A program made the translations under genes and the position numbers. The notes under the pieces are model-generated. The model did no database searches. It had not been told where the DNA came from and saw only the letters and a program-made list of their open reading frames with translations. A stretch of DNA of 64,000 nucleotides from JAXGPX01 sp040766745 (GTDB lineage Bacteria > Bacillota > Sulfobacillia > Fermentithermobacillales > Fermentithermobacillaceae). This document shows positions 1 to 7,771 of the stretch, in pieces. Within the stretch, counting starts at the first letter, position 1, and every line of letters begins with the position of its first letter. Where the stretch lies: positions 132,879-196,878 of the forward strand of contig JAXGPX010000003.1 in assembly GCA_040766745.1 (NCBI GenBank), in the 5' to 3' direction.

Positions 1-138
1 CAGGGAGCAAACCCAATCAGGCGTGCCCCCTATGATAACATGCAAAGCCGGCAAACAGAGTAGGATCAGTGTCCAGGTCCATCTGAACACCCGCCGGCAC
101 TTCCTGCTGGTTCTTCTATCCCCATGCCAGGCGGACTA

Positions 139-366
139 TTACCGGTTGTCTGCCGTCTGAGCGACAGGCTCACCTATTACCAGGCGAATCAACTCATACA
201 GAGCCGAGATACCAACCAGTGTATACACGGTTCTTGAAAGCATGGTCTTGGCGCCAAACAAAGTTGCCACCAAATCCATGTTGAACAAGCCTACAAGGCC
301 CCAGTTGAGTCCACCTATGATCAGAAGAATCATGGCAATCCAATCGATAGTGTTCATTCTTCTCAA
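139..366 (-). CDS. DUF378 family small membrane protein
   Basis: A 75-residue protein with two hydrophobic segments (about residues 8-28 and 45-65). The sequence IGGLNWGLVGLFNMDLV is the hallmark of the DUF378 (YuzA-like) family, whose members are about 70 residues and have no firmly assigned function. I keep the TTG start at 366 because a GGGGG stretch lies about 8 bases upstream. An in-frame ATG three codons later (357) would give the more usual family N-terminus beginning MNTIDW. The gene is monocistronic and divergent from the riboswitch-led cluster. Family assignment is confident; function is unknown. Confidence 0.85.
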   Translation of the reverse strand: MRRMNTIDWIAMILLIIGGLNWGLVGLFNMDLVATLFGAKTMLSRTVYTLVGISALYELIRLVIGEPVAQTADNR

Positions 367-501
367 TGCGATACCCCCAGTTCATTGCCTTCTGAAATTG
401 AGAGCAATGAAATATGTACTTGATCACACGACCATGCATAGCTTTTCCACACAATCAGTGTTAAATACAGCAGCGGGCATTTTCTAAGCCGATCGCTAAA
501 T

Positions 502-531
502 TTGACATTTTTAGGTCTCAGACCGTATAAT
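502..531 (+). promoter_or_regulatory. Sigma-A-type promoter of the riboswitch transcript
   Basis: A perfect -35 TTGACA (502-507) is separated by 18 bases from a perfect -10 TATAAT (526-531). It sits about 30 bases before the riboswitch aptamer, so transcription should start just upstream of the aptamer. Confidence 0.85.
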
Positions 532-559
532 TGTATTATGCGTGAGAGTTCTAACATAA

Positions 560-692
560 TGGTTTGGCGCTGAATTTCTCGTAAGAGAGAACGGGGGAAC
601 CAAGTTTCTGGGGCTAATCGCAGTAATGCGTAGGGTTACAACCCTTTCGACCCGAGCCCGTCAGCTAACCTCGTAAGCGTGGAAAAGGGAGG
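560..692 (+). ncRNA. c-di-AMP riboswitch (ydaO/yuaA class)
   Basis: The segment carries the conserved blocks of the ydaO/yuaA aptamer in order: a GCGCTGAATTT start, CGGGGGAACCAAG, TGGGGCTAATCGC, GTAGGGTTACAACCC, then GACCCGAGCCCGTCAGC followed by TAACCTCGTAAGCG. This class binds cyclic di-AMP, usually turning expression off, and mostly controls wall turnover, potassium and osmolyte genes. Here it lies behind a consensus promoter and leads into an ATP-grasp gene about 220 bases downstream. The small hairpin at 703-719 (CGGCAC/GTGCCG) may belong to the expression platform, although its T-tract is poor. The switching mode is inferred, not seen. Confidence 0.92.
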
Positions 693-913
693 CCTCAATC
701 CACGGCACTCTTGGTGCCGCTTGTTGAACACGAATTAAGCCTCCGAGATTATACCACTATCTCACGTTCAAATAGGTGCAGGGCTTTGGATACATGGGAA
801 AGCTCTGGTAGGCATTGCCATGCCAAAAAAAGGGCCCACGCCTGTATACCATTCCTGGCACCTGATAGATGGGAAAGCCTAAACCAATCATCAAGTAAAG
901 GAGATGATGCGCT
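693..913 (+). other. Long leader between riboswitch and first gene
   Basis: About 220 bases without a convincing gene. It contains a 6-bp hairpin at 703-719 with a weak T-rich tail, a run of seven A followed by GGGCCC (near 826-837), and two similar ATGGGAAAGC stretches (near 796 and 869). It ends in an AAAGGAG ribosome site at 897-903. It could hold the rest of the riboswitch expression platform. Confidence 0.5.
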
Positions 914-1918
914 CTGCGTATTGCCATTGTTACTAACCCAAGCAAGACCAAACTGATCAAGTACGATCCCAATTCAAGATTGCAGGCTGAAGTTACATGC
1001 AAAGCTGTATCAGCTGCATTATCTGAACTGGGCCATGAGGTCGAGGTAATTGAAGCAGGGCCCAGACTCTTAATGGAAATCGAAGACGCCTGGCCAGATG
1101 CAGTATTCAACATAGCTACCGGTTATCACACTAAGAAGCAGCAAGCAAATGTAGCAGCAATGCTGGAACTCAGCGGCGTTCCATTCACAGGATCCGGTTC
1201 CAAAACCCATATGATCGGCCTGCTTAAACACATAGCCAAAATGAACTTCGCAGCCCATGGGATTCTTACTCCAGAATTTCGGACTTTCAATAATGTACAG
1301 GAACTAGCCGGAGATTCGCTCATATCAGAAATGCCGTTCCCTGTCATAGTTAAACCTGCTGCAGAAGGATCAAGTGTGGGAATATCCTCTGAAAGCGTAA
1401 CTCAAGATCCTGTTAAGGTAAGGCAGCTTGTCACCAGGCTTCTGAGCGCTTTAGAGCCACCTGTGCTTGTAGAAGAATTCGTCTCCGGGCGCGAGTTCAC
1501 TGTGGCATTAGTGGGGTATCCTGAACCGGCAGTTCTCCCTGTGGAAGAAATCATTTTTGGAGAAGAAGCAATGTATACCTACGGAGTTAAAGTGCGGGAT
1601 AAGGTAACCGCTGTTTGCCCTGCTGAGATTTCTCAGGAACTGAACCAGGCCATTGAGGACACAGCCAGAAAAGCTTTTCATGCCATTGGTTGCCGGGATA
1701 TTGCCAGAGTAGATATTCGGGTTTCCCAGGACGGACGCCCATTTGTACTTGAGATAAACACCCTTCCAGGACTAATGCCGAACTACAGCGAGGTCCCGAG
1801 AATCGCCGAAAAAGCCGGAATCAGCTATCGGAAGCTTATCGCATCAATCCTTCAAGGCGCTTTGAAACGAAGGACCTCAGATCCTGCCGGGTCCGTTCAA
1901 GATGCAGCAGGCCTATAG
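914..1918 (+). CDS. D-alanine--D-alanine ligase-like ATP-grasp enzyme
   Basis: ATP-grasp ligase of the D-Ala-D-Ala ligase superfamily, which joins a carboxylate to an amine via an acyl phosphate. Visible motifs are the nucleotide-binding PVIVKPAAEGSSVGIS stretch, a lid-type EEFVSGREFTVALVG, and the metal-binding DIARVDIRV...FVLEINTLPGL. The open frame continues upstream of the first standard start (TTG 980) to a stop at 905-907, and the extra codons read LRIAIVTNPSK, a typical first beta strand. I therefore place the start at CTG 914, 10 bases after AAAGGAG, giving 334 residues. It leads a riboswitch-controlled cluster with an opine-dehydrogenase-like and a B12 protein. The substrate need not be D-alanine. 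Confidence 0.85.
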   Translation: MRIAIVTNPSKTKLIKYDPNSRLQAEVTCKAVSAALSELGHEVEVIEAGPRLLMEIEDAWPDAVFNIATGYHTKKQQANVAAMLELSGVPFTGSGSKTHMIGLLKHIAKMNFAAHGILTPEFRTFNNVQELAGDSLISEMPFPVIVKPAAEGSSVGISSESVTQDPVKVRQLVTRLLSALEPPVLVEEFVSGREFTVALVGYPEPAVLPVEEIIFGEEAMYTYGVKVRDKVTAVCPAEISQELNQAIEDTARKAFHAIGCRDIARVDIRVSQDGRPFVLEINTLPGLMPNYSEVPRIAEKAGISYRKLIASILQGALKRRTSDPAGSVQDAAGL

Positions 1919-2032
1919 CCATAACGGACTTTTGAAACATTACAGATACAGGTATCAGGAGAAAGCAATTGAGAGTACAGCCATTAATGGCATATTCAAA
2001 GACTTGTATTTTTATTAAGGAGGATTGATAAA

Positions 2033-3157
2033 TTGGCTGAGCAAATCCTCTTAACCAAAACATTGCCGGAATCAACATTTGCTGTAGTCGGAGCCGGGAA
2101 CGGAGGCCAGGCCATGGCAGGTTTCCTGGCATTACGAGGGTTCGGAGTGAACCTCTGGAATAGGTCAGAAGATAAGGTCAGGGTGCTAAATGATACAGGT
2201 GGAATAATCCTGGAAGGCGAAATAACAGGCTTTGCCAGACCAAACCTGATAACTCAGCATATGGGGAAAGCAATTGACGGGGCTAAAACTATCATGGTAA
2301 CAGTGCCCGCGTCTGGCCACAGGGACGTGGCAAAGCAAATGGCCCCATGGCTTTCAGACGGACAGATCGTAGTACTAAACCCGGGAAGGACAGGCGGGGC
2401 GCTGGAATTCAGAAGAGCACTGCTTGAGAGTGGATGTAATTGTGAGATAACCGTTGCAGAAGCAGGTACTTTTGTGTATGCCTCAAGGACCCTGGCACCA
2501 GGCAGGTCCCATATATACAGCATTAAGCACAGGGTGCCTGTGGCCGCCCTTCCTGCAACCAGAACCATGGAGGTGCTGAGAAACCTGCGAAGTGCATATC
2601 CTCAGTTTATTCCGGCCGAAAGCGTTCTGTTCACAAGTTTTGATAATATCGGCGCCGTGTTCCATCCCCTGCCCACAATCTTGAACACAGGCAGAATCGA
2701 AAGCAACCTGACGTATGAGCATTACAGAGAAGGGATTACCCCTTCTGTAGGAAGGGCACTGGAAGAGGTAGACAGTGAGAGGCTTGCAGTGGCCAGGGCT
2801 TTTGGCGTCCGGGCACGTTCGGCCTTGGATTGGATGGAGGATACCTATGGAGTCAGAGCCTCCTCAATTTACGAGGCTGTGCAGCAAAATCCAGGCTACA
2901 ATGGAATCTCTGCCCCTTCAACTCTAAATACCCGGTATATCTTCGAAGACATTCCGTCTAGCCTTGTTCCCATTGCATCACTGGCCAGGATTGCCGGGAT
3001 TAAAGTTCCTGTCATAGATGCGGCTATTTCAATGGCAAGTGCTCTTCACGGTTTGGATTACCGGGCAACAGGTAGATGTGCAGAAAGCATGGGAATAGCA
3101 GGCATGCATGTGGGCCAAATTCTTGATTTGGTCTTGGGAGGAGATGTTGAACCATGA
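2033..3157 (+). CDS. Octopine/nopaline (opine) dehydrogenase-family enzyme
   Basis: A 374-residue NAD(P)-dependent oxidoreductase. The N-terminal Rossmann domain has GAGNGG at residues 20-25 (GxGxxG) within FAVVGAGNGGQAMAGF, and the all-helical C-terminal domain is typical of the octopine dehydrogenase family. Family members reductively condense an amino acid with a 2-oxoacid, or run the reverse. The TTG start is fixed by AAGGAGG at 2018-2024. Its stop overlaps the next gene's ATG in an ATGA arrangement, so the two are translationally coupled. The neighbouring ATP-grasp and B12 genes suggest an unusual amino acid pathway; the real substrates cannot be read from the sequence. Confidence 0.85.
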   Translation: MAEQILLTKTLPESTFAVVGAGNGGQAMAGFLALRGFGVNLWNRSEDKVRVLNDTGGIILEGEITGFARPNLITQHMGKAIDGAKTIMVTVPASGHRDVAKQMAPWLSDGQIVVLNPGRTGGALEFRRALLESGCNCEITVAEAGTFVYASRTLAPGRSHIYSIKHRVPVAALPATRTMEVLRNLRSAYPQFIPAESVLFTSFDNIGAVFHPLPTILNTGRIESNLTYEHYREGITPSVGRALEEVDSERLAVARAFGVRARSALDWMEDTYGVRASSIYEAVQQNPGYNGISAPSTLNTRYIFEDIPSSLVPIASLARIAGIKVPVIDAAISMASALHGLDYRATGRCAESMGIAGMHVGQILDLVLGGDVEP

Positions 3158-4899
3158 AGGCAGAAAATCTCAAATTGCCAGGATCACAGGCATTAACATC
3201 ATTGCCGGCCCGAATGGCCGGTGTGTCAATGGGAGATTGCGTACATGTAGCAGGAGTTCTTAATTTTCTCAGACTGGCCGAGTCTCTCGGCTATAACACT
3301 GAATTTCTGGGGCCTGCCAAATCTCCTGAGGAAATAGCTGTTTGGGCACGGGAGCATCGTCCCGATATTCTTGCAGTTGGCTACAGACTCGATCCGGACG
3401 CAGCCGGCCGGCTAATTAAAAGACTAGTGAAGGCTTTGGCTGAAACAGGAGTTCATCCCAGTCCAAGATTGATGTTCGGAGGCACCCCGCCTGTGGCGAA
3501 AGAAGCAGAAGCATCTGGCGTTTTCGAAAAAGTATTTTCAGGGCTTGAGGATATCGATGAGATAATCGCTTATCTTAGGGGCGAATCGAAATCCTCAGCC
3601 GAAACCGGTTATCCCGACACATTGATAAAAAGGATTTCGTGGAAGGCCCCTTACCCACTCTTGAGGCACCATTTTGGCCTGCCTACCATGGAGGCAACCA
3701 GATCGGGGATTAAGAAAATAGCAGATGCACGAGTCCTTGATGTAATCTCAATTGGGCCTGACCAAAATGCCCAGGAGAACTTCTTTCATCCGGAAGACAT
3801 CGACCCTGACCAGGCAGGATCCGGTGGAGTTCCGGTAAGGAGCCGCGAAGACTTTGAACTGCTGTACTCAGCGGCACAGCGAGGGAACTATCCATTAATG
3901 AGATGTTACAGCGGGACCAGAGATGTAATCGAGTTTGCTGAGGTACTCCGGGACGCTATACACAATGCATGGGCGGCTATCCCACTGTGCTGGTACAACG
4001 TCCTTGATGGACGCGGCCCCCGGGGTGTAGAGGAATCAATTAGGGAAGCCAGGGCAGGCATGGCCTGGCATGCCGGGAGGGGAATCCCTGTTGAAGTCAA
4101 TGAAGCCCACCACTGGAGCCTGCGGGACGCACCGGACGTTGTTGCGGTTGCCTCTGCCTATCTGGGTGCGCTTAATGCCAAGAATATGGGTGTAAAAGAC
4201 TACGTCGCTCAGTTCATGTTCAACACTCCACCGGGAACATCGGCTGCTATGGACTTAGGCAAAATGCTGGCCAAACTTGAGCTAATCGAGTCTCTGGTTG
4301 ACCGTGATTTCAAAGTGTGGCGCCAGGTTCGAGCAGGACTTGCCAGTTTTCCTGTAGATCTGAGTCTGGCAAAAGGGCAGCTGGCCACTTCAACCCTGGT
4401 CAGCATGAATCTAAAACCTCACATTGTCCACGTTGTGGGATTCTGTGAAGGGGATCACGCGGCGACTCCGGAAGATGTGATCGAAAGCTGTAAGATCGTA
4501 CGGGGAGTCATCAGGAATTGCCTGCACGGTATGCCTGACATGACCTTGTCTGAGGAAGTCCAAGCAAGAAAGGCTCGGCTCTTGCAGGAAGCCAGAGCCC
4601 TATTGGAAGCTATAGCCAGATTACCTGAATTGGTGCCAGGCCTTCTCGATTCACTGCCAGGCCAAAGAAGCGGTTACTCAGATCCACTGGTTAACCCAAA
4701 AGTGCTGGCCTTTGCCATCAAAACTGGGCTCTTGGATGCTCCCCATCTTGTAGGAAATCCTGCTGCATTCGGGAAAGTCTGTACCAGCATGGTTAACGGC
4801 GCATGCGTGGCGGTAGATCCTGAATCGGGCAAGGTATTGCCAGAGGCTGATCGGATAGAAAGAATACTAAGAGCTTTGGAGAAGAGAGTTTCAGCATGA
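3154..4899 (+). CDS. B12-binding mutase-like protein (glutamate mutase-like architecture)
   Basis: A 581-residue protein. Residues about 20-135 resemble a Rossmann-type cobalamin-binding domain, with D28, H31 and G34 (GDCVHVAG) where mutases and methyltransferases normally show DxHxxG, so the Asp-His spacing is one residue longer here. The rest (about 150-560) has the look of a glutamate mutase epsilon-type TIM barrel, with segments such as SGTRDVIEFAEVLRDA and VEVNEAHHWSLRDAPD. Glutamate mutase normally uses two subunits (about 137 and 480 residues); here both parts would be fused, B12 domain first. It overlaps the opine dehydrogenase gene by 4 bases. The mutase assignment is by resemblance only; reaction and substrate are unknown. 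Confidence 0.6.
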   Translation: MKAENLKLPGSQALTSLPARMAGVSMGDCVHVAGVLNFLRLAESLGYNTEFLGPAKSPEEIAVWAREHRPDILAVGYRLDPDAAGRLIKRLVKALAETGVHPSPRLMFGGTPPVAKEAEASGVFEKVFSGLEDIDEIIAYLRGESKSSAETGYPDTLIKRISWKAPYPLLRHHFGLPTMEATRSGIKKIADARVLDVISIGPDQNAQENFFHPEDIDPDQAGSGGVPVRSREDFELLYSAAQRGNYPLMRCYSGTRDVIEFAEVLRDAIHNAWAAIPLCWYNVLDGRGPRGVEESIREARAGMAWHAGRGIPVEVNEAHHWSLRDAPDVVAVASAYLGALNAKNMGVKDYVAQFMFNTPPGTSAAMDLGKMLAKLELIESLVDRDFKVWRQVRAGLASFPVDLSLAKGQLATSTLVSMNLKPHIVHVVGFCEGDHAATPEDVIESCKIVRGVIRNCLHGMPDMTLSEEVQARKARLLQEARALLEAIARLPELVPGLLDSLPGQRSGYSDPLVNPKVLAFAIKTGLLDAPHLVGNPAAFGKVCTSMVNGACVAVDPESGKVLPEADRIERILRALEKRVSA

Positions 4900-5161
4900 A
4901 AACGTGCTCTCCTCCAGTTAGCCTACGCAATAAGGCCCAGTCTGCGTTTGAAGTGAATCTCAAACTGACGTGTTTGCTCAGGACACGTCTGGATTCATGT
5001 ACTCATGTACACCCGTTACTAGCAGTAAGAGTATCCCTTTGGCAGGTAATTGCAGGGTCTCCATGGAAGTAACTCTATTATATATTGCTATCAAAATGCG
5101 GACTCCGGCGTGCCAGACACTCGTCTAGGTGCCGCCTCATATCCCATAGGAGGTATTGCTT

Positions 5162-5728
5162 ATGACTTCAAAGGTAGTAGTAATCACATCAAGCCCTAAT
5201 AAAGACGGACTCACCGCTGCCTGCGGTACTTCGGCACAGGAAGGCGCCAGAGAAGCCGGTGCTGAAACCGTTATCCTGGATCTTAACTCCCTGAAAATCG
5301 GAAGGTGCCAGGCATGTGGAACCGGGTACGGGCCTTGCAGGTCAGAACATGTTTGCCAGGTTAAAGACGACTTTCAGAGTGCACACAGCCTGGTTCTTTC
5401 AGCCGACGCCCTGGTTGTTGTAAGCCCCGTCTACTGGGGTGATTTGAGCGAGTCTGCCAAGGCATTCTTCGACCGGCTCAGGCGGTGTGAGTCTATTAAC
5501 CGGGACGAACAAGGCCTTAAAGGGAAGCCGGTTATAGGAGTGGCAGCAGCCGGCGGGAGTGGCAACGGCACGGTTACATGCCTTTTTGCCATGCAGCAGT
5601 TCTTCAATCCTATGAAAATGAACATATTCGACCTGATAACAGTCACCAGAAAATCCAGGCCGTATAAGCTAGAGGCCATAAGAAGCGCAGCAAAGGCAAT
5701 GGTTGGTTCTATGCAAAAACAGGAATAG
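5162..5728 (+). CDS. Flavodoxin-fold NAD(P)H-dependent FMN oxidoreductase
   Basis: A 188-residue member of the NADPH-dependent FMN reductase/iron-sulfur flavoprotein family. The N-terminal VVVITSSPNKDG is the phosphate-binding loop for FMN, and VVSPVYWGDLSESAKAFFDR is the conserved flavodoxin-fold PxYW segment. A cysteine cluster (C-x2-C-x6-C, then another C; about residues 49-65) resembles the region that holds a 4Fe-4S cluster in iron-sulfur flavoproteins, although spacing must be checked. I choose ATG 5162 over the TTG two codons earlier because TAGGAGG at 5147-5153 sits 8 bases before it. It is probably a separate transcript from the B12 gene, with a hairpin terminator after it. Confidence 0.85.
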   Translation: MTSKVVVITSSPNKDGLTAACGTSAQEGAREAGAETVILDLNSLKIGRCQACGTGYGPCRSEHVCQVKDDFQSAHSLVLSADALVVVSPVYWGDLSESAKAFFDRLRRCESINRDEQGLKGKPVIGVAAAGGSGNGTVTCLFAMQQFFNPMKMNIFDLITVTRKSRPYKLEAIRSAAKAMVGSMQKQE

Positions 5729-5766
5729 GCACAGCCTTCAACATTGATAGGCCATAGGACGTTTCA

Positions 5767-5802
5767 GCCTGGCAGTTTTCTGTAAGGAGAAGACTGCCAG
5801 GC
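5767..5802. terminator. Hairpin between convergent genes
   Basis: Perfect 10-bp stem GCCTGGCAGT / ACTGCCAGGC with a 16-base loop, followed by the T-rich AGGTTTCTCTTG. It lies between the plus-strand FMN oxidoreductase and the minus-strand ATP-grasp gene, so it can serve both. Confidence 0.6.
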
Positions 5803-5938
5803 AGGTTTCTCTTGTCAGGAGTGTTCCAACCGAACCAAATGCTAATGCAGTGGCATCTTACCTCCTAATTGGCCAGGACAAACAAGTTCAGGGTGCGGTA
5901 GACTTCGTTAAGCACGGGAAAGGTTCTAGTTTTCGTGG

Positions 5939-7231
5939 TCAGTCTCTTTTTGAGAGAATCCCTCCAAGCAGATAAGCCAGTCCGGGCATGGGATCTGCTA
6001 GGTCCATAAGCCCATCTTTCGATGGGTGCTCAATCAGTTCGCGGATCTCGTCAGTAAAGGCCCTGAGTACCGAGTGCCCATCTTTGCGGGCATAGTCCAC
6101 AACCGACAGCAAGTCTTGGGGAAAGAAGCGTATTCTGACACCGGATTTCTGCCTTGACTGCCCACAGGTATACAACGGAGTACACATAGGAGCATGTACC
6201 GAAGTACACACGGGTTGAAAGTTATCTTGCTTGTCACGGCCGGGCAATTGCCCCAGGGCTGCTTTGTAGTACAGAACGGGAAAATCTACACCTGCCTGAA
6301 CAGCCAATGCGAGACTCCCCCAGAATCTCGGGTTCACTTCCAGCAGCCGGAACTCACCATCAGCTCCCTGCCTGAAATCCACCATTGCCATTCCCTTCCA
6401 CTTAAGAGAAGAAAGCAGCATGTGGCTCATCTCGATAAGTTCAGGCTTGTAAACAGCTTCAGCATAAACAGTAGGCCCCCTGCCGGGCGGCCGTTCCCGG
6501 ATGCTCCGGTATGTAAAAGACGCAACTAACCTGCTTTCACCGTCATAAAGCAGAGCCGCGCCCCAATCAGTGCCTTCTATATACTCCTGGATCACCGGAT
6601 CAGATTGAAGTGCATCCATTTCCCGGTACTTTTCAGCGGTTTCTTTAAGTGTGCTGCACTTGACTGTCCTTTTGGCTGCAGAGAGCCACAGGTCTTCACC
6701 GGACCTATACTTCAATATGACAGGATAGGTGAGGTTGAGGCTTACCAGCCATTCCTCGAGGCCCGGGCCCATGTCCAAGTCTTGGCCATACGGCTTCACT
6801 CCGTGTTCACGGGGAATCCATGTTCCAGGAACGGGAATACCTAACGATGACGCCAGATGAAAGCAGTCTCTTTTGTCGTGGGCGGTCCTGAGTGAATCTT
6901 CATCTGGAACAAGGAAATTGGCCCTCCCTCTGAGTTCTTGGGATTTCTGGGAAAGCATAAACACAAAAGGGGAATGAACAGGAATTATCACCCCACCCGG
7001 GCCGCACGCTTCAAGAATCATATCCAGGTCTTGAGGGCCAGGATTCTTGTGAGCATTTTCTCCAAGGAATACCCGTGCCCTTGCGTATCTGGAGCGAAAA
7101 CCCAGTACCCGGCTTAGCCCGCTGGCTTCAGCGGCAGACACATTTACGCCGGTACGTCCCAAGGACCTTAGTACTGTAACCGCTGTCCGCAAGCGTGCGT
7201 CGGTGACCACTGCACGGCCGCCGGTGTCCAT
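5939..7231 (-). CDS. ATP-grasp carboxylate-amine ligase-like protein
   Basis: A 430-residue ATP-grasp protein. An N-terminal pre-ATP-grasp region of about 110 residues precedes the ATP-grasp fold, which shows KRDCFHLASSLGIPVPGTW, YPVILKYRSGEDLWL (ATP-binding lysine region), VIQEYIEGTDWGAALL and the metal-binding FRLLEVNPRFWGSLALAVQAGVDFPVLYY. The RFWGS...DFP...Y pattern is typical of carbamoyl-phosphate-synthase-like ligases found with surface polysaccharide or peptide modification genes. ATG 7231 follows GAGGGGG in the transcript sense. It is monocistronic; an 11-bp repeat array lies directly upstream. The substrate is unknown. Confidence 0.8.
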   Translation of the reverse strand: MDTGGRAVVTDARLRTAVTVLRSLGRTGVNVSAAEASGLSRVLGFRSRYARARVFLGENAHKNPGPQDLDMILEACGPGGVIIPVHSPFVFMLSQKSQELRGRANFLVPDEDSLRTAHDKRDCFHLASSLGIPVPGTWIPREHGVKPYGQDLDMGPGLEEWLVSLNLTYPVILKYRSGEDLWLSAAKRTVKCSTLKETAEKYREMDALQSDPVIQEYIEGTDWGAALLYDGESRLVASFTYRSIRERPPGRGPTVYAEAVYKPELIEMSHMLLSSLKWKGMAMVDFRQGADGEFRLLEVNPRFWGSLALAVQAGVDFPVLYYKAALGQLPGRDKQDNFQPVCTSVHAPMCTPLYTCGQSRQKSGVRIRFFPQDLLSVVDYARKDGHSVLRAFTDEIRELIEHPSKDGLMDLADPMPGLAYLLGGILSKRD

Positions 7232-7302
7232 ACCTGTACCCCCTCATGTACCCAGGATTCCGGGCTCTCCATTGAAATTCCCTGTTGCTGCATTTCTACT
7301 GG

Positions 7303-7655
7303 AAATCCACAGGCTATCCACATGTTCACTATAGGCTAATCACATCATATTAACAACATACCCACAGCACAAACACGGGATATCCACAGGATGCCAACAG
7401 CATACTCACAGCCTAAACACGTGATATTCACAGGATGCTAACAGCATACTCGCAGCATAGGCATCTCACACCTTAGCATCGCGAGGAACGTTCGGCGAGC
7501 CGGCAAGCAGCAAACTCCCAGCCAGACAAGGGATACAGGCGATCTATTCACAGGGTATTCACAGATCGGTTTGGCCATACTCACAGATTGCTCACAGGTA
7601 ATTATCAGCTATGCACAGAGTATCCACAACCATATCCACATATCTATCCGCATGA
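7303..7655. repeat. Phased 11-bp tandem array of DnaA-box-like sites
   Basis: A degenerate tandem repeat with an 11-bp unit close to gATAyTCACAG. Nine-mers fitting NTATNCACA (DnaA-box consensus TTATNCACA with only the first base off) start at 7314, 7380, 7424, 7544, 7555, 7609, 7620 and 7632. Weaker relatives start at 7303, 7358, 7402, 7446, 7577, 7588 and 7644. Most spacings are 11, 12 or 22 bp, and the 44-bp blocks beginning at 7379 and 7423 are near-duplicates. All sites face the same way. The array lies upstream of the ATP-grasp gene and downstream of the rubrerythrin fusion. It may bind DnaA, or may be a minisatellite that mimics DnaA boxes. Confidence 0.75.
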
Positions 7656-7700
7656 ACAATCACGGAATCGTGCACTAGGCCCAGGACAGCAAAGAATGCC

Positions 7701-7732
7701 ATGAGGGCAGGCCAACCAGTGCCTGCCCTCAT
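7701..7732 (-). terminator. Strong hairpin after the rubrerythrin fusion gene
   Basis: Perfect 12-bp stem ATGAGGGCAGGC / GCCTGCCCTCAT with an 8-base loop, 40 bases beyond the stop of the minus-strand gene ending at 7772. There is no clean U-tract on the minus strand, so it may be a processing or stability hairpin rather than a classical terminator. Confidence 0.5.
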
Positions 7733-7771
7733 GAAAAACTGCAAGTGCCTAACCTTCTTATACCTTCAAAC

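Noticed and set aside
7303..7655. Chromosomal origin of replication
   Set aside because: DnaA-like boxes are present, but no dnaA, dnaN, gyrase or AT-rich unwinding region is nearby. Reported as a DnaA-box-like array only.
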